64,000 nucleotides of DNA from Actinobacteria bacterium HGW-Actinobacteria-2 (lineage in GTDB: Bacteria; Actinomycetota; Actinomycetes; Propionibacteriales; Propionibacteriaceae). The position numbers and the translations under genes were made by a program. Under the pieces are notes generated by a model that worked only from the letters and a program-made list of their open reading frames with translations, was not told the origin of the DNA and ran no database searches. The stretch is from NCBI GenBank assembly GCA_002841335.1, contig PHEY01000005.1:1-64000 (forward strand), written 5' to 3'. Positions 43,641 through 54,447 of this stretch are shown here, in pieces; the first letter of the stretch is position 1, and every line of letters starts with the position of its first letter.

Positions 43641-45554
43641 ATGCACAGCACCGCACACCGCGTCCGTACCTCTTGGGGCACACTCAGGACGCGAAGTCGG
43701 CAAACGCTAATCCGATGGCGGGAGGCCTGGACTCTACAAGAAGGGCCTCACGGCGGCCTGATCGCCCTCGCCGCAGTTGCGGTGTTGTTCTCATGGAACC
43801 TGCCTACCACCGACCCGAATTCACTAGGCGGTGACCGTGACTTCTGGTATCAGATGGTGCTTGCATCCGACCGGGGAGTCGATTTCGGAACCGCCCTCGC
43901 CACAAGCTACGGCCCGTTGTACTTCCTTACGGCACCGAGCATCACCCACCCCCTAGATGTCGCGGTCGCCTTCGCTCTTTGGTCAGGATTCGCGATCGCC
44001 TGCATGGTAGCGCTGGCCCAGACCCGGCGCTCAAAACTAGGTCTCGCGCTGATCGCCGTGCTCGCCATTTCCGCTGCCGCAACCCCCGCGAGCGTAGTGA
44101 TCACCTCAACACCGGTGCTTCTCTTCTGTCTCTCTCTTTCGGAGAGCCTGGGCACCCTGCCACGATGGATGCACCGCGCCTTCCCCTTCTTCTCGGCGGC
44201 ATTTATCGCTCTCCTTTCGCTCAACAAGTTCTCAACCGCAGGAATCACCGCCGCGGCAGTGGTCGCGGCGCTTCTCATTCGACAGGGGCGTGAGCGGTGG
44301 ATCACATTCGCCCAGTTTGCCGCCACTGGCGGCGGGCTTGCACTGGGCTTGTGGCTACTCAAGGGCCAGCCACTCTTGTCATTTCCCGAGTATGTCTATC
44401 GCAGCCTCACGGTCGGGTCGGGATACGGCGGCGCACTGGGGATAGAGCTCGGGGACAATCTGTGGGAGTACATCTTCGCAGGCCTGGGTGTCATCGCGAT
44501 AGTGGCTGTGCTCGTGAAATACCGCCCCCGAGTCGGCCCCCTCACATCGGCCATTTGGGTGATCCTCATGCTTGTGCCAGCGTGGCTCATGCTCAAGCAG
44601 GGATTCATGCGCCACGATAGCCATTCGGCGCAGTTTTTCGCCTTGATAGCGTGTGCATTGGCCGTAATGGCCTACCAATTTGGTAGCCGCCTCATCGCGG
44701 CCCTAACAATCACCTTCCTCGTCACCCAGGTCGCGATCTACGGACAGTCATTCGCCTCTGTGGATCCCGCTCCACGGGTAGCCCAGTTCGGAAGAAGCCT
44801 TGCGACGTCATTCATACCCTCCGCGCGTGACGCTCGACTAAAGGAGGCGAAGGCGGCGATTCGCAAAGAAGCGAGGCTTCCTGACTCGATGGTCAAGAGA
44901 GTGGGCAGCAGTCCTGTATACCTCGAGCCGTTCAACGGATCCGTTCCGTTCGCCTACGGGCTCAACTCTGCAATAATTCCTACGATTCTCGAGTACGGCG
45001 CATACAATCCTGAGCTCGATGGCGTGAACTCAAGGTGGTTCGCGGACGACCAAACGGCACCAGCGTTCATTCTTCGCCGGGTCTCGACCTACACCGTCGA
45101 CAAACGCAATCCTCTGTGGGACTCCCCCGACGCGAAGCTTGAGGAAATCTGCCGCTACGGCGTCGTCGAGTCGACCGACGGATGGATCCTCCTGCAGCGA
45201 CGGCCGCAGAGCGCCTGCGGACCGCTCAGCCAGGTGAGGTCAGCCAGGGTGGCCGCCGGCGAGTCTCTGACTGTCGAGCCACAGAAGGACGCGCTTACTG
45301 TCGTACAGATCCATCCGAGTGTCGGACTGGCTGCGCAGCTTCGGGCGACGCTATTCAAGCCTTCCCCACTCAAGGTACGCCGCGACGACACGACCTATCG
45401 ACTCCCGTGGGGTGACGTCGATGCTCCTATCGTCGTGGCTGGCTACGACTACAACCGAGGCCGAGTCGTCGGCGTTCCCAGCACCATCGAGGTGAGCGTG
45501 GACGCCGACGTCACTATCGCACGAGTGCCAATCACTAGTCCTCTGGGGAGCTGA
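43641..45554 (+). CDS. Large polytopic membrane protein of unknown family
   Basis: A 637-residue protein with about 11 helices in the first 400 residues and a soluble C-terminal part of about 220 residues. I do not recognise the family. A short periplasmic stretch after the first helix reads NSLGGDRDFWYQMVLASDRG, with acidic residues placed as in GT-C enzymes; LATSYGPLYFLTAP follows. The C-terminal part (YLEPFNGSVPFAYGLN, DDQTAPAFILRRVSTY) looks beta-rich. Codon third positions seem less GC-rich than neighbours. A membrane glycosyltransferase role is a guess from topology and context. Confidence 0.6.
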   Translation: MHSTAHRVRTSWGTLRTRSRQTLIRWREAWTLQEGPHGGLIALAAVAVLFSWNLPTTDPNSLGGDRDFWYQMVLASDRGVDFGTALATSYGPLYFLTAPSITHPLDVAVAFALWSGFAIACMVALAQTRRSKLGLALIAVLAISAAATPASVVITSTPVLLFCLSLSESLGTLPRWMHRAFPFFSAAFIALLSLNKFSTAGITAAAVVAALLIRQGRERWITFAQFAATGGGLALGLWLLKGQPLLSFPEYVYRSLTVGSGYGGALGIELGDNLWEYIFAGLGVIAIVAVLVKYRPRVGPLTSAIWVILMLVPAWLMLKQGFMRHDSHSAQFFALIACALAVMAYQFGSRLIAALTITFLVTQVAIYGQSFASVDPAPRVAQFGRSLATSFIPSARDARLKEAKAAIRKEARLPDSMVKRVGSSPVYLEPFNGSVPFAYGLNSAIIPTILEYGAYNPELDGVNSRWFADDQTAPAFILRRVSTYTVDKRNPLWDSPDAKLEEICRYGVVESTDGWILLQRRPQSACGPLSQVRSARVAAGESLTVEPQKDALTVVQIHPSVGLAAQLRATLFKPSPLKVRRDDTTYRLPWGDVDAPIVVAGYDYNRGRVVGVPSTIEVSVDADVTIARVPITSPLGS

Positions 45555-45556
45555 AC

Positions 45557-46453
45557 CTATGCCCCAGGGAAACGGGCCTTGGGGTTGAATGCGATCGCGG
45601 CAAGCAACCGGCGCCAGATCTGAAGGCGTACCTTCAGCGGAACCGAACCTTGCGCCATCTGAAGCGAGACAGTGGCACAGAAGATCAAGTACTGCGCAAA
45701 ACCGCGATGGTGCAGGCGGTAGGAACCCTCGTTCCGAGCGCCGTACTTGAACTTCCACAAGTTGGCGTCGTTGACCATTCCGTAGTTCACACCCTGGTTA
45801 ACGCCCATGTCATGAAGCACCTGGCTGTCGAGCACCTGCACACCGGGACACACGCGGGTGATGCGCTGGGTGTACTCCGCGTCGTCATACCAGATGAAGT
45901 AGTCCTCGTACGGCAGCCCGTAGAGCTGGATCACCCAGCGCGGAATGAGCACTGACACGAACGAGCAGCTCGACACCATCACTGACTTCTGGCCCTTGAC
46001 CAGGAGGCGCCCCCAGTCCCAGGTGGTCACCGGGTTGTTCATCTCACAGATGGTGCCGTCGATGAACTTCACCACCGAGCAGGCGAAGGGAACATCCGGC
46101 CCCAGCTCCGCGACCGCCTCGTCGAAACCGCGTTCCAAGGTGCCCAGCGCCTCAGGCTCGGGGTACCCGTCGTCGTCCATAATCCACACGAAATCGGCGC
46201 CCCATTGGTATCCGCGCTCCATCCCAGCTGCGAAACCGCCCGCGCCACCGGTGTTGGTGGGCAGCGCCAGAACCTGCACCACAGGTTCGCTGGCGGCAAG
46301 CTCTGCCAGGTAGGCGGCAGTGTCATCGGTGGAGGCGTTGTCGACGATGATGACGGTATCGGGACGTCGCTCCTGTGCGAGCACGGAGGAGACCACGCTC
46401 TTCAGCTTCTCCAACCGGTTGAAGGTCACGATCACTGCCGCTACTTTGCCCAC
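45557..46453 (-). CDS. glfT1: GlfT1-like galactofuranosyltransferase (GT2)
   Basis: A 298-residue GT2 enzyme. It has VAAVIVTFNRLEKLKSVV, VIIVDNASTDDTAAYL near 35, NTGGAGGFAAGMERGYQW near 70, FVWIMDDDGYPEP near 90 and the downstream PYEDYFIWYDDAEYTQRI near 185. This layout is that of GlfT1 and rhamnosyl/galactofuranosyl transferases, which use UDP-galactofuranose to start a galactan. It sits one gene from glf and two from glfT2. GTG 46453 is chosen; an ATG at 46477 is also possible, overlapping the upstream gene more. Confidence 0.75.
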   Translation of the reverse strand: MGKVAAVIVTFNRLEKLKSVVSSVLAQERRPDTVIIVDNASTDDTAAYLAELAASEPVVQVLALPTNTGGAGGFAAGMERGYQWGADFVWIMDDDGYPEPEALGTLERGFDEAVAELGPDVPFACSVVKFIDGTICEMNNPVTTWDWGRLLVKGQKSVMVSSCSFVSVLIPRWVIQLYGLPYEDYFIWYDDAEYTQRITRVCPGVQVLDSQVLHDMGVNQGVNYGMVNDANLWKFKYGARNEGSYRLHHRGFAQYLIFCATVSLQMAQGSVPLKVRLQIWRRLLAAIAFNPKARFPGA

Positions 46454-48131
46454 TGGGCCACCACGCCTTTCATCCATTCGCTGGCCGTCTCGTAGGTGGC
46501 CAACTCGGCCACGGCTGCCCGCTCTCTGGCCAACAAATTCTCCCGGGCCCCGGCATCACTCAGCTTGCGCAGCAGGTCCAGAGCCGGGCTCATCATTGTC
46601 GCAGCCAACCGCGGCAGCAACGCATCGGAGGGAATCACCTCGGCCTGGGCGCCGACATCGGTGGAGATCACCGGGACGCCGGCCGCGACTGCCTCAAAGG
46701 TGGTCAAGGTGATGCCCTCGTTGCTCGAGGTGATCACCAACAAGTCGGCCTCGCCCAGGGTCTCCCCAACGGGGGTCTCGGACGAGCGGATCTCCACCAT
46801 GTCATCGAGCCCATAACGGTGGACTGTGCGACGAATGAGTCCGTCCATCTCGCCGTCACCGTGGATGATCGCACGGAACTCCAGGCCCGCGCGGCGAGCC
46901 CGTCTCAGCAGCAGCAGGAACACGTCGGGACGCTTTTGCCGGGTCTTGCGTCCAATGAACGCCAGCGTCAACGGCTTGGTCGGATCGCGTGGATCACCTG
47001 ACGGGCGCGCCTCGTCCAACGTCAGCGTCGTCAGTGGCGCCAACACCACCTTGTCAGCGGGGACGCGCTGAGTGTCAACCAGCCACCGCCGGAGCTGCTC
47101 GGAGATCACGTGGTGGACGGTGATGTCTTCGTCAACGACTGCTGCCCCACGGGGGAACCCACCCTGAAACTCCAACACATGGAGCGAGTCGACCACCGGG
47201 ATCCCCGGGCGACTCAGCCGAAGCCAAGCAAGCCGGTCATACAGCCATTGGCAGTGGTGCACCAGCACTCCCCGCACATCGAACTGCTCCATGATGGCGC
47301 GCAACAGGAGATCATCACCGGGGTGGCTCGTGGTCGGGTGGCTGAGACAGAGCACCAACGCACCATCGAGGTCATCGCGACCGATCCATGGTTGTTGCGA
47401 CTCGCGGTCGGTGATCACGATGGGAAGTAGTCCCGCTTCACGGACAATGCGGACGGTCTCCAATGCCCAGCGCTCGGCGCCTCCTGCCTGGAGGAAATGG
47501 AGACCAATGATCACTGCGGGCGGGGCATCGGCCACCATGCCTCCCGCCAACCGCGGGATCGGGAGAGCCATCGAGTACTCACGACGCATAGCCGCCAATT
47601 CCCGCTGATAGTCGCGACGACGGTGGCGCCGATCGCGTTCACGCTCGTACCGTCCCCAGAAGAAGTTCCTGATCACGTCCAACAAGGCGGGCTCATGCTC
47701 TTCCAGATACTCATACAGCCGAACGTCCCATCCGACCTTCCATTTCGCCCGAACCGACGCGTCGTCAGCTTCGCTCGGCGGCAGCAGGAGGTAACGCTCA
47801 TTGGTGTCGCGGATCAGCGCCCCTTCGCTATCGAACACCTGAGCCAAGGTCTCCGAGGTGGGCTCGACCAGACTGCGTGCTGTGAAGGTGCCCAGCAGCG
47901 GGGCGTCTACCACCGAGCTCCGACGGTAGGTTCCCTCGTCGGTGAGCCGGGGGTATTGGTGATCACCGCCCAAGTGAAGGTGATAGGTGAGCGTCCGCCC
48001 TGGGTTGGTGAGCGCGTGAAAGAGCACTGCAGACAGGGCCAAATGCCGCTGCCGCTCGGCCAACGTCGCCGACACTGCATCCCAGGCGACGTCCAGCTCG
48101 AAGAGCCGCTGAGTTGCCGCCGGCACCACCA

Positions 48132-48132
<1 letters not shown>
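46441..48132 (-). CDS. GT4 glycosyltransferase with a long N-terminal extension
   Basis: A 563-residue protein. The C-terminal 350 residues are a GT4 (GT-B) transferase: GLHFLQAGGAERWALETV near 205, LAFIGRKTRQKRPDVFLLL near 380 and the E-x7-E type site SSNEGITLTTFEAVAAGVPVIS near 480. The first 200 residues are a separate unassigned domain with a charged, arginine-rich hinge (WGRYERERDRRHRRRDY). ATG 48132 overlaps the glf stop by one base. The gene probably adds a sugar to the same galactan-type polymer. Confidence 0.78.
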
Positions 48133-49343
<1,211 letters not shown>

Positions 49344-49363
49344 TCATCTTCGGAGACTGGCCC

Positions 49364-49369
49364 TAGAGT
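49364..49369 (+). promoter_or_regulatory. -10 box of a leaderless promoter (glfT2)
   Basis: TAGAGT lies seven bases before GTG 49377, which fixes the start of the galactofuranosyltransferase gene. Confidence 0.5.
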
Positions 49370-49376
49370 GGCTACC

Positions 49377-51212
49377 GTGCAAAATGCCTCGTCGCAATCG
49401 GTCCAACGGATCGTTTTCCCCACCGACGATGTGGACGCGGTATCACAGCTCTACCTGGAGAGCGGAGGCACCCCGCAGGGCCGCACCGAGTGCCTGATCC
49501 CGGCAGGCACTACGTTACGCCTCGGTACCTACTTCAACGCATTTCCTGCCGCCTACTGGCGTCGCTGGACCGCCAGCCCCGCCGTGCTGCTCAGCGTCGA
49601 TCTCACCGCCGAGGCCCGTTGCGTGGTGTGGCGCAGCGATGCCACCGGCGCTGCCCATGCAGTCGCCGAGGTGAGCGGAACGCATTGCGAGATCGAGCTC
49701 GCTCTCGACGAGAGCTTCGACCGGGGTGGCTACTACTGGCTGGAAGTGACCGCCACCGAACCGACCACGCTGCGGGAGGGGGTCTGGTCGGTGGTAGCTG
49801 CCACCACAACGGCGACGACCTCGATCGGCATCACCACCTTCAACCGTCCGACCTACTGCCTCGAACAGCTACGACGAATCAGCAACGAGTCCGCCCTTCT
49901 CAGTGTGGTCGACCACATCTATGTCGTGGACCAAGGCAATGACCTGGTCTCCGATCAACCCGGATTCGCAGAGGTAGCCCAGGTGCTCGCCGACCGCTTG
50001 GTCATGATCCGGCAGGCGAACCTCGGTGGTTCGGGCGGCTTCAGCCGGGCCATGCTCGAGACCGTCGACGCGGGCAAGAGTCAGTACGTCCTGCTCCTGG
50101 ACGACGACGCGATCAGCGAGCCGGAGGCCATCGTCCGGGCGGTGAAGTTCGCCGAAGTCGCCGCGGCACGCCAGCCCGTCCTGGTGGGTGGCGGCATGCT
50201 CCGACTGGACCGCCGGGAGGTGTTGTTCGTCCAGGGAGAGATGATCAACCTCGCCCAGGGCCGCCCCTCAGTACTGCCCGGCCTGAACTACAACCACGAC
50301 TTCACCACCGACCCACTGCCCGGCTCCCCTGCGCTGCACCCTCGCCACGATGCCGGCTACAACGCCTGGTGGATGTGTCTGATCCCGGTGACCGCCCTCG
50401 CCGAGATTGGCCTGGGATTGCCGTACTTCATCAAGTGGGACGACATGGAGTTCGGGCTCCGTGCCGCACGAGCCGGGTACCCGACGGTGAGCTTGCCCGG
50501 CGTAGCGGTCTGGCACCAGGCCTGGGACGACAAGTTCTCCTGGCGAAGCTGGGAGGAATACTTCGCCGAACGCAACATGTGGCTGTCGATGCTCGCGCAT
50601 CAAGAGTCGCCCCGATCCGTCCCCCTGCGCGCCTTCCTGGTCGATGTCGGCATGATCCTGTCGCTGCAGTACTCCTCGGCGGCGCTGCGGGTGAAGGCTC
50701 GCTCGGATGTCCAGGATGGCCTGGTCGATCTCCATGACTGTCTGGCCACCCGGCTCAGCGAGGTGCGAGCGTTCCGGGCGCCCTACCCCGATGCAGACAA
50801 GCGCCCGTCGGCCGACGACTTCCCCGCCGTTCAGAACCTTCCACTGCCGAGCGGGGCGTCCCAGGAGCTGGAGATCCGGACCACCAGCGACGTGTTGACC
50901 GCAGCGAAGGTCGGGCTCAAACACCTCTTTGTGCCAGTGCCCAAGAAGGCCCTCGCCGCCCCCCAGGTCGAGCTCGGCGGACGCCAGGCGATCTGGCGAC
51001 AGTTCGCCACGATCGACTCCGCCTTGGTTCGCTATCCCGACGGCTACGTGTGGCTGCGCCGAGACCAGCGGCTCACCTGGCGGTTGCTCTGGCAGTCGGC
51101 GACATCCGTGGTCCGGCTAGCGCTCGGTTGGCGGCGCCGCCACCGCCGACTGCGGGACGAGTTGCCTCTTGCGGTAGCGCCCCAACAGTGGCGCCAAACC
51201 TTTTCGGCCTAG
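49377..51212 (+). CDS. glfT2: GlfT2-like galactofuranosyltransferase
   Basis: A 611-residue enzyme with the GlfT2 layout: an N-terminal beta-sandwich (about 1-150), a GT2 core (SIGITTFNRPTYCLEQLRRI near 155, NLGGSGGFSRAMLETV near 210, YVLLLDDDAISEPEAI near 235) and the conserved HDAGYNAWWMCLIPV and YFIKWDDMEFGLRAARAGYP near 330-365 with VWHQAWDDKFSWR after. GlfT2 polymerises galactofuranose with alternating linkages in arabinogalactan. The leaderless promoter supports GTG 49377. Its 3' end overlaps a convergent gene by 96 bp. Confidence 0.88.
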   Translation: MQNASSQSVQRIVFPTDDVDAVSQLYLESGGTPQGRTECLIPAGTTLRLGTYFNAFPAAYWRRWTASPAVLLSVDLTAEARCVVWRSDATGAAHAVAEVSGTHCEIELALDESFDRGGYYWLEVTATEPTTLREGVWSVVAATTTATTSIGITTFNRPTYCLEQLRRISNESALLSVVDHIYVVDQGNDLVSDQPGFAEVAQVLADRLVMIRQANLGGSGGFSRAMLETVDAGKSQYVLLLDDDAISEPEAIVRAVKFAEVAAARQPVLVGGGMLRLDRREVLFVQGEMINLAQGRPSVLPGLNYNHDFTTDPLPGSPALHPRHDAGYNAWWMCLIPVTALAEIGLGLPYFIKWDDMEFGLRAARAGYPTVSLPGVAVWHQAWDDKFSWRSWEEYFAERNMWLSMLAHQESPRSVPLRAFLVDVGMILSLQYSSAALRVKARSDVQDGLVDLHDCLATRLSEVRAFRAPYPDADKRPSADDFPAVQNLPLPSGASQELEIRTTSDVLTAAKVGLKHLFVPVPKKALAAPQVELGGRQAIWRQFATIDSALVRYPDGYVWLRRDQRLTWRLLWQSATSVVRLALGWRRRHRRLRDELPLAVAPQQWRQTFSA

Positions 51213-52388
51213 CCACAACCACCGCTGCCACCTCGACGGGTAGAGCTGCTCAGCGAGCGCCCACTTCCGCGTCGCAATGTCGCGGCACAGCTGCGGGAAG
51301 GCCGCCGTCGCTTCGGGCTGAGCGGCCGCCATCTCGACGCCATCGAGGTCAACGACCCGCCAGCCCGTACCCAAAGACGTCAGTGAACGGTGCTTGGGGG
51401 CGTAATAGTCACTCGAAACACTGATCGCTGTGCCCGAGATCCCGGCGCCGGCGGCCAACAGATGGAAGTGGAACCGGCTGCTCACCCAGTACTGATCATC
51501 GGCGAACGGCAGGCCATTACGCCAGAGGTCGAGGAATGAGAAGAAGACGTGGCCGATCCCGGCCTTTTCGAGCTCTCCTCGCACCCAGGCGTCATCCGGC
51601 GGCAGCGCTTCAACCACCCCGAGCGGCTCGGTGGTCCACCCTGCTCGGCGCAACTCGGCCAACGCCAGCGCCAGAAACTGGCTGCGTTGGTGGTCAGGGA
51701 CGAGGTCACCCTGGAGAAGCAGCATGTAGCGGGGAGGCGGGTCCGGACGGCGGTTGGCGGTAAGCGCAGCCAGCCGAGGATGGAAGCCGAGGAAGGCATC
51801 ATCGAAGCCTGCCTTCACGCCGCTGGCTGCCAACTCCTCACTGAGGTTCTCATCGCGGGACTCGGCTACCTCGAAGTCCGCGAGGGCGCGACCCACTCGC
51901 TTGGCGAGCACCCTGGTCAGCGGCGTCAGGCCCAATCCCGTCGCGGCTAGCGGCACGCCGAACGCCGCATTCACCTTCGCCGCCAAGACGGGCAGCAGCG
52001 TGTTGGTCTCCCATAGCGAGTTCACATAGCCGCCGCCGACCAGGTGGATGCGGTGAGCGCGGGCGACAACATCCAAACCGGCATCGGCGCGCGGGGTTCC
52101 CCGGTGGCGCACAAAACGATCGGCGAGCAGCTCCTGAGTTACCAGCTCCGCCTCGGCGACCCGAGCCGCCGTCTGCCACAAGGTGCTGGCGACCCGCACC
52201 CGAGGGTGAAGGTCGTTGAGGAGGGTTGCGGCCACCCCCGCGTCGATCCCATCGACCCAGACCGGACACCGAGGTTGGGTGAGCGCCAAGAAGCGCAACC
52301 ACAGACCCATGATGAGCTCGTCGCCATAGTTGGGCACGCCAACAGCCCCGACCAGGTAGATCGGCGCCTGGGATGAGTCACCCATCAC
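51117..52388 (-). CDS. Polysaccharide pyruvyl transferase family protein
   Basis: A 423-residue protein of the CsaB/PssK family (pfam04230). The start IYLVGAVGVPNYGDELIMGLWL holds the family NYGDE motif, IHLVGGGYVNSLW follows near 115 and the conserved SSRFHFHLLAAGAGI is near 310. Members transfer pyruvate from PEP to make ketal-pyruvylated sugars. The C-terminal 32 codons overlap the glfT2 gene on the other strand. GTG 52388 lies eight bases after a TATGAT box; an ATG follows directly. Confidence 0.78.
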   Translation of the reverse strand: MMGDSSQAPIYLVGAVGVPNYGDELIMGLWLRFLALTQPRCPVWVDGIDAGVAATLLNDLHPRVRVASTLWQTAARVAEAELVTQELLADRFVRHRGTPRADAGLDVVARAHRIHLVGGGYVNSLWETNTLLPVLAAKVNAAFGVPLAATGLGLTPLTRVLAKRVGRALADFEVAESRDENLSEELAASGVKAGFDDAFLGFHPRLAALTANRRPDPPPRYMLLLQGDLVPDHQRSQFLALALAELRRAGWTTEPLGVVEALPPDDAWVRGELEKAGIGHVFFSFLDLWRNGLPFADDQYWVSSRFHFHLLAAGAGISGTAISVSSDYYAPKHRSLTSLGTGWRVVDLDGVEMAAAQPEATAAFPQLCRDIATRKWALAEQLYPSRWQRWLWLGRKGLAPLLGRYRKRQLVPQSAVAAPPTER

Positions 52389-52396
52389 GTAGGCGG

Positions 52397-52402
52397 ATCA
52401 TA
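52397..52402 (-). promoter_or_regulatory. -10 box of a leaderless promoter
   Basis: On the minus strand TATGAT, the best match to consensus in the window, lies eight bases before GTG 52388. Confidence 0.5.
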
Positions 52403-52709
52403 CGGGGCTAATTCACCAGCAGGCCACATCTAGGGCAGAAATCCCTACGCCCAGCAACCTCTGCAGCCAGCCGCGCTTCGCCGACAACGAGCACGTTGAC
52501 TACGTCCATCCAAAGTGGGGGAGCAAGCCCGAAGGCCGAGATCGTCGTTCTGCAATTCATCACAGTGAGAACGGCGTACTGGAAATTGCTCTCAACTCCG
52601 CTCGCCGCACTCGGCGTGCTGACCTAGGTCCACAAGCCGCCACTCGATGAGCACGACGGAGGGAGACCCGTCGATGACAGTTGCGATCACCCCTGCACCC
52701 GGGGTAACT

Positions 52710-52763
52710 CAGGTTGATGCCGACGGCCGGCACAACCCCGCCCATATCCCGCTGCCCGTCGAG
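52710..52763 (+). pseudogene. Fragment of a GT2 (DPM1-like) gene
   Basis: This segment matches 57963-58016 inside the intact GT2 gene with only a few differences; translated it reads QVDADGRHNPAHIPLPVE against QVDADGQHNPANIPLLIE. No start-side or end-side domain follows in frame. It is a relic of a second GT2 copy. The opposite strand just beyond (about 52828-52770) reads DVVFVEPGSDPGAG, weakly like the DVVVVDDGSRDGTA motif of the same gene, perhaps an inverted piece. Confidence 0.65.
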
Positions 52764-53025
52764 AGACTTGCGCTGACGAGGCCGGCACCGGGATCGGATC
52801 CCGGCTCGACGAAGACCACGTCTACCTGAGTTGAGCCCGAGCGGGTGCCTGGCCAGGGATGGACCCGGTGCCGCGCTAGGTCGCAACTACCCGTGGGAGC
52901 TGTCTGCGCCTCCGCGCTCCTCCGAGCACCATCAGGGCTAGCCATCCGATATCGTTCGAGCACGCACTCTCGGTCTGATCCGGAGTCGACCATCAGGCAA
53001 CTGACACCGAAGAAACGATCTCGCG

Positions 53026-54447
53026 ATGGTTCGCCCCTCCTCCGCGCGTCGCCGACGACGCGCCTCACCTGAGCCAGTCGTCGTGTTTGGCGCTGGGTAC
53101 CTTGGGGCGGCTCTTGTCCGTCAACTGGTGTCGTCGCCTCACAGCGAGTTCGTCCCCGTCGCGATCCTCGATGACGATCCTCGCAAGCACCACCTGCGCA
53201 TCATGGCGGTCGAAGTCGTCGGCTCGCTGGACGACCTCGCTTCGGTGGTGGCGCGGACCCGCGCAGCCACACTGGTCGTCGCCATATCGCAGGCCAGCCC
53301 GGCACTTCTGGCCAGAGCTACGGAACTGGCCGCGCCCCTTGGCGTCACGGTGAAAGCACTTCCGCCCTTGGGACAGGTGCTTCGGGGTACCCGACAGATG
53401 AGCGATCTGCGCGACCTCGAGGTCGAGGACATCCTCGATCGAGTGCCCATCGACACCGATCTGGAGGCGATGAGGAACTATCTCACCGGCCAACGGGTGT
53501 TGGTCACCGGCGCCGGTGGTTCAATCGGAAGCGAGTTGTGCGCGCAGATCAGTCGCTTCAACCCTGTCGCACTGGTCATGCTCGATCGCGATGAGAGTGG
53601 GCTCCAGGACGTCCAGCTGCGGGTCTCCGGCCACGGTCTGCTCACCAGTCCCGATGTCGTGCTGGCCGACATCCGCGATACAGAGTCCCTCACCCATGCC
53701 TTCGAGACCCACCGCCCACAGGTGGTGTTCCACGCCGCCGCGCTGAAGCACCTACCACTCCTCCAGCAGTATCCCGATGAAGCCTGGAAGACCAACGTTC
53801 TGGGTACCCGGAACGTCCTGGAGGCCGCAATGGCAGTCGGCACCGAGATCTTCATCAACATCTCCACCGACAAGGCAGCCGACCCGGTGAGCGTGTTGGG
53901 GCACTCAAAGCAACTCGCCGAGCGCCTTACCGCCCACGCAGCTGCGGAGGTCCAGCGGCGGTACCTCTCAGTGCGCTTCGGCAATGTGCTGGGCAGCCGC
54001 GGATCGATGTTGCCGCTGTTCACCACCATGATCGAGCGCGGCGGACCGATCACCATCACCCATCCCGACGTCACCCGGTTCTTCATGACCATTCCTGAGG
54101 CCTGCCAACTGGTCATCCAAGCGGGTTCAATCGGAGACCCCGGCGAGGTTCTGGTCCTCGATATGGGTGAGCCGGTACGGATCCTCGACATCGCAAACCG
54201 CCTCATCGAACTGTCGGGCAGAACCGATATCAGGATCGTGTTCACCGGCCTGCGGGAAGGCGAGAAGCTCAACGAGACTCTGCGCTCGGCCGGTGAATTC
54301 GATGTACGTCCCAAGCACCCGCTGATCTCCCACATCACCACCTTGCGCCCCCTCGACCCGACACACCTTGACTGGCCACACTTCCAGAAGCAGTGGTCGG
54401 CGTCCGTACCCAACGAATCCACCGACGCCCCTGGAGAGCAGCCATGA
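53026..54447 (+). CDS. UDP-N-acetylglucosamine 4,6-dehydratase-like protein (CapD/PglF family, no membrane domain)
   Basis: A 473-residue SDR of the CapD/FlaA1/PglF family. A first Rossmann domain (VVFGAGYLGAALVRQLV, LDDDPRKHHLRIM) precedes the catalytic one: VLVTGAGGSIGSELCAQI near 155, HAAALKHLPLLQQYPDEA near 238 and NISTDKAADPVSVLGHSKQLAE near 283. These proteins usually begin with four membrane helices; here they are missing and replaced by a short arginine-rich start. No ribosome site is seen at ATG 53026. It starts the trio that would make a 2,4-diamino-6-deoxy sugar. Confidence 0.85.
   Translation: MVRPSSARRRRRASPEPVVVFGAGYLGAALVRQLVSSPHSEFVPVAILDDDPRKHHLRIMAVEVVGSLDDLASVVARTRAATLVVAISQASPALLARATELAAPLGVTVKALPPLGQVLRGTRQMSDLRDLEVEDILDRVPIDTDLEAMRNYLTGQRVLVTGAGGSIGSELCAQISRFNPVALVMLDRDESGLQDVQLRVSGHGLLTSPDVVLADIRDTESLTHAFETHRPQVVFHAAALKHLPLLQQYPDEAWKTNVLGTRNVLEAAMAVGTEIFINISTDKAADPVSVLGHSKQLAERLTAHAAAEVQRRYLSVRFGNVLGSRGSMLPLFTTMIERGGPITITHPDVTRFFMTIPEACQLVIQAGSIGDPGEVLVLDMGEPVRILDIANRLIELSGRTDIRIVFTGLREGEKLNETLRSAGEFDVRPKHPLISHITTLRPLDPTHLDWPHFQKQWSASVPNESTDAPGEQP

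Larger units (their letters stand above)
52389..53025. other. 637-bp interval without an intact gene; glycosyltransferase debris
   Basis: Apart from the fragment at 52710-52763 and the promoter box near 52397, no gene is supported. The short frames on both strands lack ribosome sites and family similarity. The interval lies just where the 5' part of a membrane-type CapD gene would be expected. Confidence 0.6.

Noticed and set aside
52647-52829. 60-residue frame as a real gene
   Set aside because: Its only recognisable part is the GT2 relic, without the rest of the domain.
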